Notes under the pieces: model-generated
Database searches by the model: none
The model's input: only the letters and a program-made list of their open reading frames with translations
Told to the model about the DNA's origin: nothing
Part shown: positions 1-8,182 of the stretch, one piece after another
How positions within the stretch are numbered: the stretch's first letter is position 1
Layout: each line of letters opens with the position of its first letter
Position numbers and translations under genes: made by a program
Assembly (NCBI GenBank): GCA_965212545.1
Contig: CBDBVB010000029.1
Coordinates: forward strand, 62,001-126,000
Length of the DNA stretch: 64,000 bases
From: JABDIP01 sp965212545
GTDB taxonomy: Bacteria; Pseudomonadota; Alphaproteobacteria; DSM-16000; Inquilinaceae
Direction of reading: 5' to 3'

Positions 1-1
1 T

Positions 2-736
2 GACGTGCTGACAGCACCGCGCGGACCCAAGCCAGCTGCAGCAGCCAAGAAATCACGAAGAAAGGGTCTCGATTTCGCCGAGATGCGCAAGGCGATCGCC
101 TCCGCCATGGCGCGATCCAAACGCGAGATCCCGCACTATTACCTGAGCACGACAATCGATATGGGGGCCGCGCTCGAATGGCTGGATGGCGCCAATGCCG
201 CCCGTCCGCCGACCGAGCGCGTGCTGCCGCCGGTCCTGCTGATGAAGGCGACCGCCCTGGCGCTGAAGAAGATGCCCGAGTTTAACGGCTTCCACACCTC
301 CGACGGCTTCATGCCGAGCGAGCACGTGCATCTGGGCACTGCGGTCGCGATCCGTGGCGGTGGGTTGATAGCGCCGGCCATCCACGATGCCGACCGGCTA
401 AGCCTCGAAGAGTTGATGGCGGCCTTGCGGGATTTGGTGGCCCGGGTACGCAGCGGCGGATTGCGAAGCTCAGAAATGACCGATCCGACGGTGACCCTGA
501 CAAGTCTGGGCGACCGCGGCGTCGAGACCGTTTTCGGCGCGATCTACCCGCCCCAGGTCTCGATCATTGGCTTCGGTAAGACCGCCGACCGCCCCTGGGT
601 CGTCGATGGCCGGGTCATCGCGCGGCCGCTGGTGACCGCAACGCTGGCGGCGGATCACCGGGTGAGCGACGGCCACAAGGGCGCGTTGCTGCTGAACGAG
701 ATCGGGACACTCTTGCAAGCACCGGAGGCGCTATGA
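2..736 (+). CDS. 2-oxo acid dehydrogenase E2 acyltransferase, C-terminal catalytic domain (5' partial)
   Basis: The reading frame is open to the left edge, so the gene starts outside the window and the GTG at 5 is probably not its start. What is visible is the E2 catalytic domain of the pyruvate/branched-chain 2-oxo acid dehydrogenase family, which transfers an acyl group from lipoate to CoA. The N-terminal stretch LDFAEMRKAIASAMARSK is the usual start of this domain. Near the C-terminus lies the active-site motif DHRVSDG (family HxxxDG; His and Asp are catalytic). Lipoyl and E1/E3-binding domains would lie upstream. The stop overlaps the acyl carrier protein start (ATGA), so the two are translationally coupled. 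The acyl substrate cannot be told from this part. Confidence 0.88.
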   Translation, partial: DVLTAPRGPKPAAAAKKSRRKGLDFAEMRKAIASAMARSKREIPHYYLSTTIDMGAALEWLDGANAARPPTERVLPPVLLMKATALALKKMPEFNGFHTSDGFMPSEHVHLGTAVAIRGGGLIAPAIHDADRLSLEELMAALRDLVARVRSGGLRSSEMTDPTVTLTSLGDRGVETVFGAIYPPQVSIIGFGKTADRPWVVDGRVIARPLVTATLAADHRVSDGHKGALLLNEIGTLLQAPEAL

Positions 737-981
737 CGGCCGAGGATCTGAAGCTCATCGTGGTCGAGGAATTGATCAATGTCGCACCGGAGTTCGAGCC
801 GGACGAGATCGATCCGGAGGCGGATCTGCGCGAGGAGATGGACATCGATTCGATGGACTTCCTGAACTTCGTGATCGCCTTGCACAAGAAGCTCGGTGTC
901 GACATCCCCGAACCCGACTACCCGAAGCTGTTCACCGTCAATGGCGCAGTTGACTACCTTGCGGCGAAAACAGCCGGCTGA
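733..981 (+). CDS. Acyl carrier protein
   Basis: An 82-residue acidic protein with the fold signature of acyl carrier proteins. The phosphopantetheine attachment serine is Ser40 in the motif DIDSMDF. It starts inside the stop codon of the E2 gene (ATGA), so it belongs to that operon. It is unlikely to be the housekeeping AcpP, because it lacks the usual fab neighbours and the canonical DSLD motif reads DSMD. An ACP coupled to an E2 acyltransferase suggests that the dehydrogenase may feed an acyl group to a carrier protein rather than only to CoA; this is an inference from gene order. Confidence 0.9.
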   Translation: MTAEDLKLIVVEELINVAPEFEPDEIDPEADLREEMDIDSMDFLNFVIALHKKLGVDIPEPDYPKLFTVNGAVDYLAAKTAG

Positions 982-3709
982 GCGGTCGGACGACGTTCGT
1001 CTCGGAGGCGCCGGGACACCGGAAGACCGCGCCCGTGACGGGGCCTCCCACGCGCAGCCGGCGGGCGCAGTTCTGGAGGCGCTGGCGGTCGCACCGGGCG
1101 ACGGTCTGACCGACGCCGAGGCGGCCCGCAGGCGCGCCGGCTACGGCCCCAACCTGCTGCGGCGTACCCGGCGGCGGGGCGTCCTGCGCATCCTGTCCGA
1201 CCAGTTTCGCAGCATCATCGTCTGGTTGCTGGCCGGGGCGGCGGTTCTGTCCTTCCTGTTCGGCGAATTGAACGAGACCCTGGCGATCATCGCCGTGATC
1301 GTGATCAATGCCGCGCTGGGCTTCGGAACCGAGTTGAAGGCCCTGCGTTCCATGGAGGCGTTGAGCCGCATGGCCCGGGTCGCGGCGAAGGTCCGCCGGG
1401 GCGGCCATGTCGTCGAGATCGCGGCGCAGGAACTGGTTCCCGGCGACATCGTGCTGCTGGATGGCGGAGATGTCGTCACCGCCGATCTCAGGATCATCGA
1501 GGCCGCCAAGCTTCAGGCCGACGAATCGATCCTGACCGGCGAATCCGTCCCGGTTTCAAAATCGGTCCTGCCAGTAGACGAAGCGGCGGCGCTGGCCGAG
1601 CGCAAGAGCATGCTGTTCAAGGGAACGGCACTGAGCCGGGGCACCGGCGAAGCCGTCGTTGTGGCGACCGGGATGGCGACCGAGCTCGGCCGCATATCCT
1701 CCCTGGTGGAAGAGGCCGAGTCGGAGACCTCTCCACTGGAGAAGCGCCTCGACCGGCTCAGTGGCCAATTGGCCTGGGCCACCATCCTGATCGCCGCCCT
1801 GATCACCGGTGCCGGGATCATGGCCGGCCGCGATCTCGTCCTGATGATTGAGATGGGCGTGGCCTTGGCGGTCGCCGCGGTGCCCGAAGGACTGCCGATT
1901 GTCGCCACAATGGCACTGGCGCGTGGCATGTGGCGCATGGCCAAGCGCAACGTGCTGATCGAGCGGTTGTCGGCGGTGGAGACCTTGGGCTCGACGACGG
2001 TCATCGTCACCGACAAGACCGGCACGCTGACCGAGAACCGGATGACGGTCACGTCCCTGCTGCTGCCCTCGGGACGGGTCGAGGTCGGCCGCCACGCCGG
2101 CGAGTTCCTGGTCGGCAGCAAGACCGTCGATCCGGCCGAGGCCGGCCGAATGCGTCAGGCCCTCGATATCCTGGTACTCTGCAACAATGCGAACCTGCCG
2201 CCGGAATCCGACGGCGCCGACACGACCGGCGCTGTGGGCGATCCGATGGAGGTCGCGCTGCTGGCCGCCGCCGCCAAGGCCGGCCTGCACCGGTCCGATC
2301 TCGTCCAGGATCAGCCGGAGCTGCGCGAGGACGCCTTCGATCCGGACCTGAAGCTGATGGCCACTTGGCACCCGGCCGCGGACGAGGCGGAGGGCTATCT
2401 GGTCGCCGTGAAGGGCGCCCCGGAGGCGGTGCTGGCCCATGCCGGCAGGATCGCCGGCCCGAAACGCGACACGAGACTGACCGACGCCACGCGCAAAACA
2501 TGGCGCGAGCGCAACGAGGCGCTGGCCGGCGGCGGGCTACGGGTGCTGGGCCTGGCCGTCAAACGCTGCGACGGGTTGGACGGAGCGGCGTATGAGGACC
2601 TGACCTTCCTCGGCTTGGTCGGCCTGATTGATCCGCCGCGCGCCGACGTCCTGGCCGCGATGGCCGACTGCGCTCGCGCCGGCATCCGCGTGGTCATGGC
2701 GACCGGTGACCAGGCGCGCACAGCGCGCACCATCGCCGAGGCCGTCGGCTGGCCCAGCAATGCCGTCGCGATGGAAGGGCGCGAGCTGCAACCTCCGCCG
2801 AAGCTTGCGCCGACCGAGCGAGCACGGCTTTTGCAAACCGACATCTTCGCTCGGGTCAATCCGGAGCAGAAGCTCGACCTGATCAGCCTCTATCAGCAGA
2901 CCGGCGCCGTCGTGGCGATGACCGGCGACGGCGTCAACGACGCGCCTGCATTGAAGAAGGCGGATATCGGGATCGCCATGGGTCAGCGCGGCTCGCAGGT
3001 GGCGCGCGAGGCGGCCGATATGGTCCTGCGCGACGACGCCTTCACCTCCATCGTCGCCGCGGTCGAACAGGGCCGGATCATCTTTTCCAACATCCGCAAG
3101 ATGGTCCTCTACCTGCTGTCCTGCAATCTCAGCGAGATCTTTGTCGTGTGCCTGGCCGCCGCCGGCGGGCTGCCGCTGCCGCTGCTGCCATTGCAGATCC
3201 TGTATCTGAACCTGGTGACCGACATTTACCCGGCTTTCGCCCTGGGCGTCGGCGAAGGAGAGGCCGGCGTCATGCGCCAACCGCCACGCGATCCGCGAGA
3301 GGCGGTCCTGACACGGCGCCATTGGCTGTCGATCATCGGCTATGGCGCCCTGATCGCGGCCGCGACTTTGGGGGCATTCGGCCTTGGACTGGCCTGGCTC
3401 GGGGTCGGCGAGGCCGAGGCCGTCACGATGTCGTTCCTGACGCTCGCGCTGGCCCAGCTCTGGCACGTCTTCAACATGCGCGATCCGGGAACGCCGCTAC
3501 TGCGCAATGTGGTCACCCGGAATCCCTATGTCTGGGCCGCGCTGTTTTTGTGCATTGTCCTGATCGCCCTGGCCTACGCCCTGCCGCCATTGTCGCAGGT
3601 CCTGAGACTGGCGCCGCTGGACGGCACCGCCTGGACGATTGTGGTCGCCATGAGCACCGGGCCGTGGATCGTGGGCCAGGCCCTCAAGTTCAGATCGACA
3701 GGCGCTTGA
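941..3709 (+). CDS. P-type cation-transporting ATPase (P2-like)
   Basis: An integral membrane pump of the E1-E2 family, about 922 residues from the ATG at 941. That start overlaps the ACP gene by 41 bases; the frame is open to another ATG at 896, but the residues before 941 look like out-of-frame ACP sequence. Seen in order: N-terminal cation ATPase domain, TGES actuator loop, PEGLP in membrane helix 4, phosphorylation motif DKTGTLT with Asp about 358, hinge TGDGVNDAP, and C-terminal helices with NLVTD. These features fit P2-type (Ca2+/Mg2+-like) pumps, but the ion cannot be fixed by eye. The last codons lie in a repeat shared with 7433-7529. It appears to be the last gene of the E2-ACP operon. 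Confidence 0.9.
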   Translation: MAQLTTLRRKQPAERSDDVRLGGAGTPEDRARDGASHAQPAGAVLEALAVAPGDGLTDAEAARRRAGYGPNLLRRTRRRGVLRILSDQFRSIIVWLLAGAAVLSFLFGELNETLAIIAVIVINAALGFGTELKALRSMEALSRMARVAAKVRRGGHVVEIAAQELVPGDIVLLDGGDVVTADLRIIEAAKLQADESILTGESVPVSKSVLPVDEAAALAERKSMLFKGTALSRGTGEAVVVATGMATELGRISSLVEEAESETSPLEKRLDRLSGQLAWATILIAALITGAGIMAGRDLVLMIEMGVALAVAAVPEGLPIVATMALARGMWRMAKRNVLIERLSAVETLGSTTVIVTDKTGTLTENRMTVTSLLLPSGRVEVGRHAGEFLVGSKTVDPAEAGRMRQALDILVLCNNANLPPESDGADTTGAVGDPMEVALLAAAAKAGLHRSDLVQDQPELREDAFDPDLKLMATWHPAADEAEGYLVAVKGAPEAVLAHAGRIAGPKRDTRLTDATRKTWRERNEALAGGGLRVLGLAVKRCDGLDGAAYEDLTFLGLVGLIDPPRADVLAAMADCARAGIRVVMATGDQARTARTIAEAVGWPSNAVAMEGRELQPPPKLAPTERARLLQTDIFARVNPEQKLDLISLYQQTGAVVAMTGDGVNDAPALKKADIGIAMGQRGSQVAREAADMVLRDDAFTSIVAAVEQGRIIFSNIRKMVLYLLSCNLSEIFVVCLAAAGGLPLPLLPLQILYLNLVTDIYPAFALGVGEGEAGVMRQPPRDPREAVLTRRHWLSIIGYGALIAAATLGAFGLGLAWLGVGEAEAVTMSFLTLALAQLWHVFNMRDPGTPLLRNVVTRNPYVWAALFLCIVLIALAYALPPLSQVLRLAPLDGTAWTIVVAMSTGPWIVGQALKFRSTGA

Positions 3710-3780
3710 AGATGCGTTCCGAGATCGATTTGATGATGGTCGTGATCCCCCACCAGAACCACGGCACAAAGCGCCCCTCC
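3684..3780. repeat. Direct repeat copy A (gene 3' ends)
   Basis: A 97-base stretch that matches 7433-7529 in the same orientation without gaps, with about a dozen mismatches counted by eye (near 88 percent). It covers the end of the first P-type ATPase gene and, on the minus strand, the end of an SDR gene. The matching stretch at 7433 contains the 3' end of the intact SDR gene. Confidence 0.85.
3690..3780 (-). pseudogene. Remnant of the 3' end of an SDR gene
   Basis: Read on the minus strand this encodes RFVPWFWWGITTIIKS and ends ERIFKRLSI-stop. This matches the last residues of the intact reductase at 7439-8182 (RYVPWFWWGIMTIIKS ... ERIFKRLSI). Most nucleotide differences are silent; only three residues differ (F/Y, T/M, S/P). 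The similarity stops abruptly at about 3780. No start codon or upstream SDR sequence is present, so this is a fragment. It overlaps the stop of the P-type ATPase, as the intact SDR gene presumably once did. Confidence 0.75.
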
Positions 3781-4161
3781 GGAGGTGATCTATGGCTCAG
3801 CGTTATTTCAACCGTCTTATCGGCCCGACAGACCGCGGAGGTCGCCAAGAAGTGTTCCGGTCGCAACCCGAACCCGAGTGCGAACCCCGATCATGCTCCT
3901 GTGCCTGAGCAAGGCTAGGTGGCATCCGGGGAAGCTCCGTTGAGAGGTCGGGGTGCGGCCCGAAGACCCTCTGCGGCAGGTCTTTCACAAACTCGCTCAT
4001 CGCACACAATGAGGCAGGGTTTGCCGCCGTTCGCGCATCTGTGCAAGTTCCACGCGCAATGACTCCCGGCGATCTCCACGACGTGCCCGCGACGAGGCCA
4101 CGGACCCGACAGTGCGTTGTGCCAAGCGACGTGGCCGCCTGCGCCCCCATCTTTGCCAGCG
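3781..4161. other. Intergenic region, no gene recognised
   Basis: Between the SDR remnant and the stop of the second P-type ATPase. Short reading frames here have no recognisable protein features and look like chance openings. No hairpin followed by a T-tract and no RNA gene was seen. Confidence 0.5.
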
Positions 4162-6846
4162 TCACACTTGTCGGTCTGCTCTGCTCGGTCGCGGCCGCGC
4201 CCATTTGTAGATCTCCATCACCGCGATCAGTGCGAGCGAGAGCGCCACGACCCCAGCCCACATTGCCAACGAAACCGGCTGTGCTTGCAGTACGTCGCTC
4301 AAGCCGGGAGTCCACATCGCGCCGATGTGCAGAGCCTGCGCGCCAATCACCGCGATGATCAGGAAGGGGTTGGCCTTGAACGGACAGCGAACGACGGAGC
4401 GCCATTCCGAGCGACAATTGAAGACATGGGCATTCTCGAAGCAGACCATCAACAGGAGCAGTGCGTTACGGGCTTCGTCAACGGACCAGCCATGGGCGAG
4501 TGCCCAGTCGAAGAACAGGAATCCCGTCAAGCCGACAAAGCCGCCCGACACCAGCACTTGCTCGATCATACGCCGCTCGAAAATGCGCTCGGTAGGGGCG
4601 CGGGGCGGCTGGTCGAGAATGTGCGGCTCTCCCTTCTCGAAAGCGAGCGCCACGTCCTGTATGCCGTTGGTCACGAGGTTGAGCCACAGCAGTTGCGCCG
4701 CAAAGAGCGGGATGGGTAGCCCCGCCGCAAAGGCCAGGAAGAAGAGCACGATCTCCGCCACGCCCGTACTGACCAACAGGTAGACGACCTTGCGGACGTT
4801 GTCGTAGGCGATGCGTCCTTCCTCGACTCCGTTGACGATGGAGCTGAAATCGTCATCGGCAATGATCAGGTCCGCCGCCTCCCGAGCGACGTCGGTGCCG
4901 CCCATGCCCATTGCGACCCCGATATTGGCCGCCCGCAGTGCCGGCGCATCGTTGACGCCATCGCCGGTGACCGCCACGAAATGACCTCTTCGCCGGAGCG
5001 AGTCCACAATGGAGAGCTTCTGCATGGGCTCCACCCGCGCGAACACCCTGGCGTACTCGACGGCCCGGTCCAGCTCGGGGGGCTCCGCCGCGAGCGCCTC
5101 CAGATCGCGGCCGCGCACCACGTGCGTTTGATCAGCATCGAGCCCCAGCTCACGCGCGATCGCGAGCGCGGTGACCGGGTGATCACCGGTGACCATCCTG
5201 ACCTGAACCCCCGCTTCGCCGCAGCGCGCCACCGCGTTGGCGACCTTGCTGCGCAGCGGATCGATCAAGCCGCAAAGACCGAGAAACTCGAGGCCGCTGA
5301 TCGCCGCGCCGTCGTCATCGGCAACCCACGCGTCTAGGTCGCCGGCCGCCACGGCGATGACCCGGAACCCTTCCGCCGCCAGCCGCTCGACCTCGGCGAG
5401 CACCGCGTCCTGCTCCACGCCGCCGCCGCACATCGGCAGGACGCGCTCCGGGGCGCCCTTGACATGCACGCGCAACGCCTCGTCGGCGCGATTGACGCTC
5501 CCGGAGTACTGTCGCGCCGACTCGAATGGGATGATGTCGAACTCCGGAAAGCGCTCCAAAAGCGTGGCGCGGTCGTGACCAAGCTTGCCGGCCAATGCGA
5601 GCATCGCCACGTCGACTGTGTCGCCGAAGTGGGACACGGTGTCGCCTTCGAGCCGCAGGGTCGCCTCGTTTGCGAGGGCAACCGTGACGGCCATGCGCTT
5701 CAATCGCTCGAGGACCGCATCACCAGGCGGCGCCCCGTCCCGGGTGACCGCGCCTTTTGGTGAGTAGCCGCGGCCCTCGACCGACAGATCCCCGACCTCG
5801 GGCAACCATAGCCGGGTGACCGTGAGCTCGTTGCAGGTCAGTGTGCCGGTCTTGTCGCTGGCGATGACGGTACACGCGCCAAGCCCCTCGACCGCTGGCA
5901 GGCTGCGTACGATCACGTTGCGCCGCGCCATTCGTGCCGCACCCACCGATAGGGCCACGGTGATCGCCACCGGCAGGCCCTCGGGGATTGCCGACACCGC
6001 CAGCGCGATGGCCAAGAAGAAGATTTCGGCGGGTGGCATGCCGTGGAGGTAGAGAGCAACGCCGAGCACGACCACGGCACAGATCACCAGCGTGCCCACC
6101 ATGTGGGTGAACCGTTCGAGCCGGATCACCAACGGCGGCGGAGCACCGCGTTCGAGCGCTTGAGCGATGCGACCGACCTCCGTGTCCTTGCCGGTGCGGG
6201 CCACCAGCCCCATCGCCCGTCCGTCGAGCACGGTGGTGCCGGCATGGAGCATGGTTGCCCGGTCGCCAAGGGGGGTATGCTCTTCGAGTGTCCCCGCAGC
6301 GCCCTTCTCGACGGGCATCGACTCGCCGGTCAACAGGGACTCGTCGACCTTGAGGTTCCGCGAGCCCAGCAGGCGCAGATCAACCGGAACCAGGCTGCCC
6401 GACTGCAACTGGATAACGTCGCCGGGAACCAGCATCTCGCTGTCGACTTCGAATGTGTGTCCGTCGCGCAGCAGCGAGACGCGCTGACGGATCAGTCCGC
6501 CCAGAGATTCCGCGCTCGACTCCGCCTTGGCTTCCTGCACGGTGCCAATCAACGCGTTGATCTGCAGGACCGCGAAGATGAACACCGCGTCGCTGGCTTC
6601 ACCAATGCCGACGGAAATGGCTGCGGCCGCAAGAAGCAGGTAGATCAGCGGGCTCTTGAACTGGCGAAGGTAGATCACCACCAGGCCAGGGCGCTTCTGC
6701 TTCGGCAGCCGGTTGGGGCCGAACACCGCCCGACGCGCTGACGCCTCTCGTTCGGAAAGCCCGACTTCAGAGGCCGCAAGAAGCCTTAGCGCTGCTTGCG
6801 GTGTCTGGGCGTGCCAAGCGACATTCGCAATCTCTTCGGGACGCAT
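4162..6846 (-). CDS. P-type cation-transporting ATPase (second copy, distinct)
   Basis: About 894 residues from the ATG at 6846, where MRPEEIANVAWHAQ opens the cation-ATPase N-terminal domain; the frame is open further upstream to 6963 but that part has no family character. Motifs seen: TGES actuator loop, SAIPEGLP in helix 4, DKTGTLT with the phosphorylated Asp about 331, TGDGVNDAP, and NLVTNGIQDVALAFE in helix 6. The helix 6 sequence differs from the NLVTD of the first pump, so the ion is probably different. It is not a recent duplicate of the pump at 941. It sits alone on a segment bounded by copies of an SDR 3' end, which suggests it arrived as an insertion. Confidence 0.9.
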   Translation of the reverse strand: MRPEEIANVAWHAQTPQAALRLLAASEVGLSEREASARRAVFGPNRLPKQKRPGLVVIYLRQFKSPLIYLLLAAAAISVGIGEASDAVFIFAVLQINALIGTVQEAKAESSAESLGGLIRQRVSLLRDGHTFEVDSEMLVPGDVIQLQSGSLVPVDLRLLGSRNLKVDESLLTGESMPVEKGAAGTLEEHTPLGDRATMLHAGTTVLDGRAMGLVARTGKDTEVGRIAQALERGAPPPLVIRLERFTHMVGTLVICAVVVLGVALYLHGMPPAEIFFLAIALAVSAIPEGLPVAITVALSVGAARMARRNVIVRSLPAVEGLGACTVIASDKTGTLTCNELTVTRLWLPEVGDLSVEGRGYSPKGAVTRDGAPPGDAVLERLKRMAVTVALANEATLRLEGDTVSHFGDTVDVAMLALAGKLGHDRATLLERFPEFDIIPFESARQYSGSVNRADEALRVHVKGAPERVLPMCGGGVEQDAVLAEVERLAAEGFRVIAVAAGDLDAWVADDDGAAISGLEFLGLCGLIDPLRSKVANAVARCGEAGVQVRMVTGDHPVTALAIARELGLDADQTHVVRGRDLEALAAEPPELDRAVEYARVFARVEPMQKLSIVDSLRRRGHFVAVTGDGVNDAPALRAANIGVAMGMGGTDVAREAADLIIADDDFSSIVNGVEEGRIAYDNVRKVVYLLVSTGVAEIVLFFLAFAAGLPIPLFAAQLLWLNLVTNGIQDVALAFEKGEPHILDQPPRAPTERIFERRMIEQVLVSGGFVGLTGFLFFDWALAHGWSVDEARNALLLLMVCFENAHVFNCRSEWRSVVRCPFKANPFLIIAVIGAQALHIGAMWTPGLSDVLQAQPVSLAMWAGVVALSLALIAVMEIYKWARPRPSRADRQV

Positions 6847-7438
6847 AAAGGCCTGTTTCGCTGTGACCGACCCCAATCCGATAAGCTCGTGGCGGCACTT
6901 CTCAATTCGGCAAAGCTTCGCGCCTTCGTCCGACGGAAGTCGAGCCCCTGTGACGGCGTGCACCGTCTACGGGGGACAGGGACCCCGTCCCCATCGTCAC
7001 GAAGTTCATACATTCTATGTTCCGAGCTGGAGGCATGAGTTGACATGAGACAACTTCACACGCGTTGTACGCCGGCAGGTGGAACCGCGTCGAGTCGCCA
7101 ACGGCCCGTCGGCGAGTGACCGTATCGGACGTGTGAGCCCTCGCCCTGCTTGCTTTCCGTCGACCCAGCCAGCATGGCCTAAGTCGGCTCTTGGCTAGAA
7201 CCTGCCTAACGGTCCGGCTACCCAGAGAGTCCGCTAACCGCTAAACACCGATCAGGCTAGGCAACCATGGTTGGAAGAGCACAGGCGTCGGCAGTTCGGG
7301 CGAGAGCGGATCATATGACGCGATCGACATGAGGTCGCGGATTAGCCGGCAGCAGACTGACGAGCGTGGCCTATCGTCTTGAGCCAGACCTTCTTCGGTG
7401 CAGTTCCTGCTCCTCTATCGGCTCATTCTGGGTCAAAT
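6847..7438. other. Long intergenic region, no gene recognised
   Basis: About 590 bases upstream of the second ATPase and downstream of the SDR gene. The reading frames found here lack family features and reasonable ribosome sites. The promoter of the ATPase should lie in the left part. The right end (7433 on) is the direct repeat. No tRNA, integrase or transposase sequence was seen. Confidence 0.5.
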
Positions 7439-7529
7439 TCAGATCGACAGGCGCTTGAAAATGCGTTCGGGGATCGACTTGATGATCGTCATGATGCCCC
7501 ACCAGAACCACGGCACATAGCGCACTTCC
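7433..7529. repeat. Direct repeat copy B (contains the SDR 3' end)
   Basis: Partner of the repeat at 3684-3780, same orientation, no gaps. It holds the last 30 codons or so of the intact SDR gene plus six bases beyond its stop. The two copies bound a segment of about 3.65 kb that carries the second P-type ATPase. Confidence 0.85.
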
Positions 7530-8182
7530 GCGCCGGCATCGGCATGGCGCAAACAGGCCCTGGCGCAATCCTCGGGCGAGGCCACCAGGAACAGGCCCGG
7601 CTGTCCCCAGGTCATGGCGGTATCAACGAAGCCGGGCTTGATCGTCGTCACCGACACGCCGGAGCGCGACAGCCGGGCGCGCAGCCCCTGAACGAAGGCA
7701 TGCAGGCCGGCCTTCGCCGAGCCGTAGATGTAGTTCTTGATCCGCCCACGATCGCCGGCGACCGAGCCGATCACGACGATGCGGCCGGCGCCCTGCTCCT
7801 CGAAGACCGGCGCCGCGGCGGACAGAATGGAGGCGGCGCCGAGATAGGTGGCCTCGATCGCTTCACGAGCCAATGCAAAGTCCTGCTCCATCTCCGCCTG
7901 TTCGGGCATCAGCGCGAAGGCGAGCAGCAGGTTCAGGGTGCCGCCGGCCTTCTTGCGACAGGCGGCCATGAAACCCGGATGGCTGTCGTAGTCGACGGCG
8001 TCGAACGCCAATGCCTCGGCGGAGACGCCCTGGCGGATCGCCACGTCGGCGGCGCTGCGCTGTAAGTCCTCGAGGTCACGCCCGGCCAAAAGGACATCAT
8101 GCCCGGCTACCGCCGCCTCATGGGCGAAGGCGTTGGCGATTGCCGAAGAACCGCCGAGAACGAGCCAGGTCTGCCCGGTCAT
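7439..8182 (-). CDS. SDR oxidoreductase, DprE2-like (polyprenylphospho-2-keto-ribose reductase)
   Basis: A 247-residue NAD(P)-dependent short-chain reductase. The nucleotide-binding loop is GGSSAIA (residues 10-16); the catalytic set is Ser140, Tyr153 and Lys157 (GSVAGD, YGSAK). In mycobacteria DprE2 reduces the keto intermediate made by DprE1, giving decaprenyl-phospho-arabinose. Here the start overlaps the stop of a DprE1-like oxidase by four bases (ATGA), and a UbiA prenyltransferase is in the same operon, which strongly supports that role. The C-terminus is basic and hydrophobic (WFWWGI ... IFKRL), perhaps for membrane contact. Its 3' end is duplicated at 3690-3780. Confidence 0.85.
   Translation of the reverse strand: MTGQTWLVLGGSSAIANAFAHEAAVAGHDVLLAGRDLEDLQRSAADVAIRQGVSAEALAFDAVDYDSHPGFMAACRKKAGGTLNLLLAFALMPEQAEMEQDFALAREAIEATYLGAASILSAAAPVFEEQGAGRIVVIGSVAGDRGRIKNYIYGSAKAGLHAFVQGLRARLSRSGVSVTTIKPGFVDTAMTWGQPGLFLVASPEDCARACLRHADAGAEVRYVPWFWWGIMTIIKSIPERIFKRLSI

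Noticed and set aside
3803..4417. 204-codon frame on the minus strand after the second ATPase
   Set aside because: It overlaps the end of the ATPase gene in another frame and has no protein-like features or ribosome site.
6847..7438. Integrase or transposase remnant in the long intergenic region
   Set aside because: No reading frame there shows recombinase motifs, and no terminal inverted repeats were seen.
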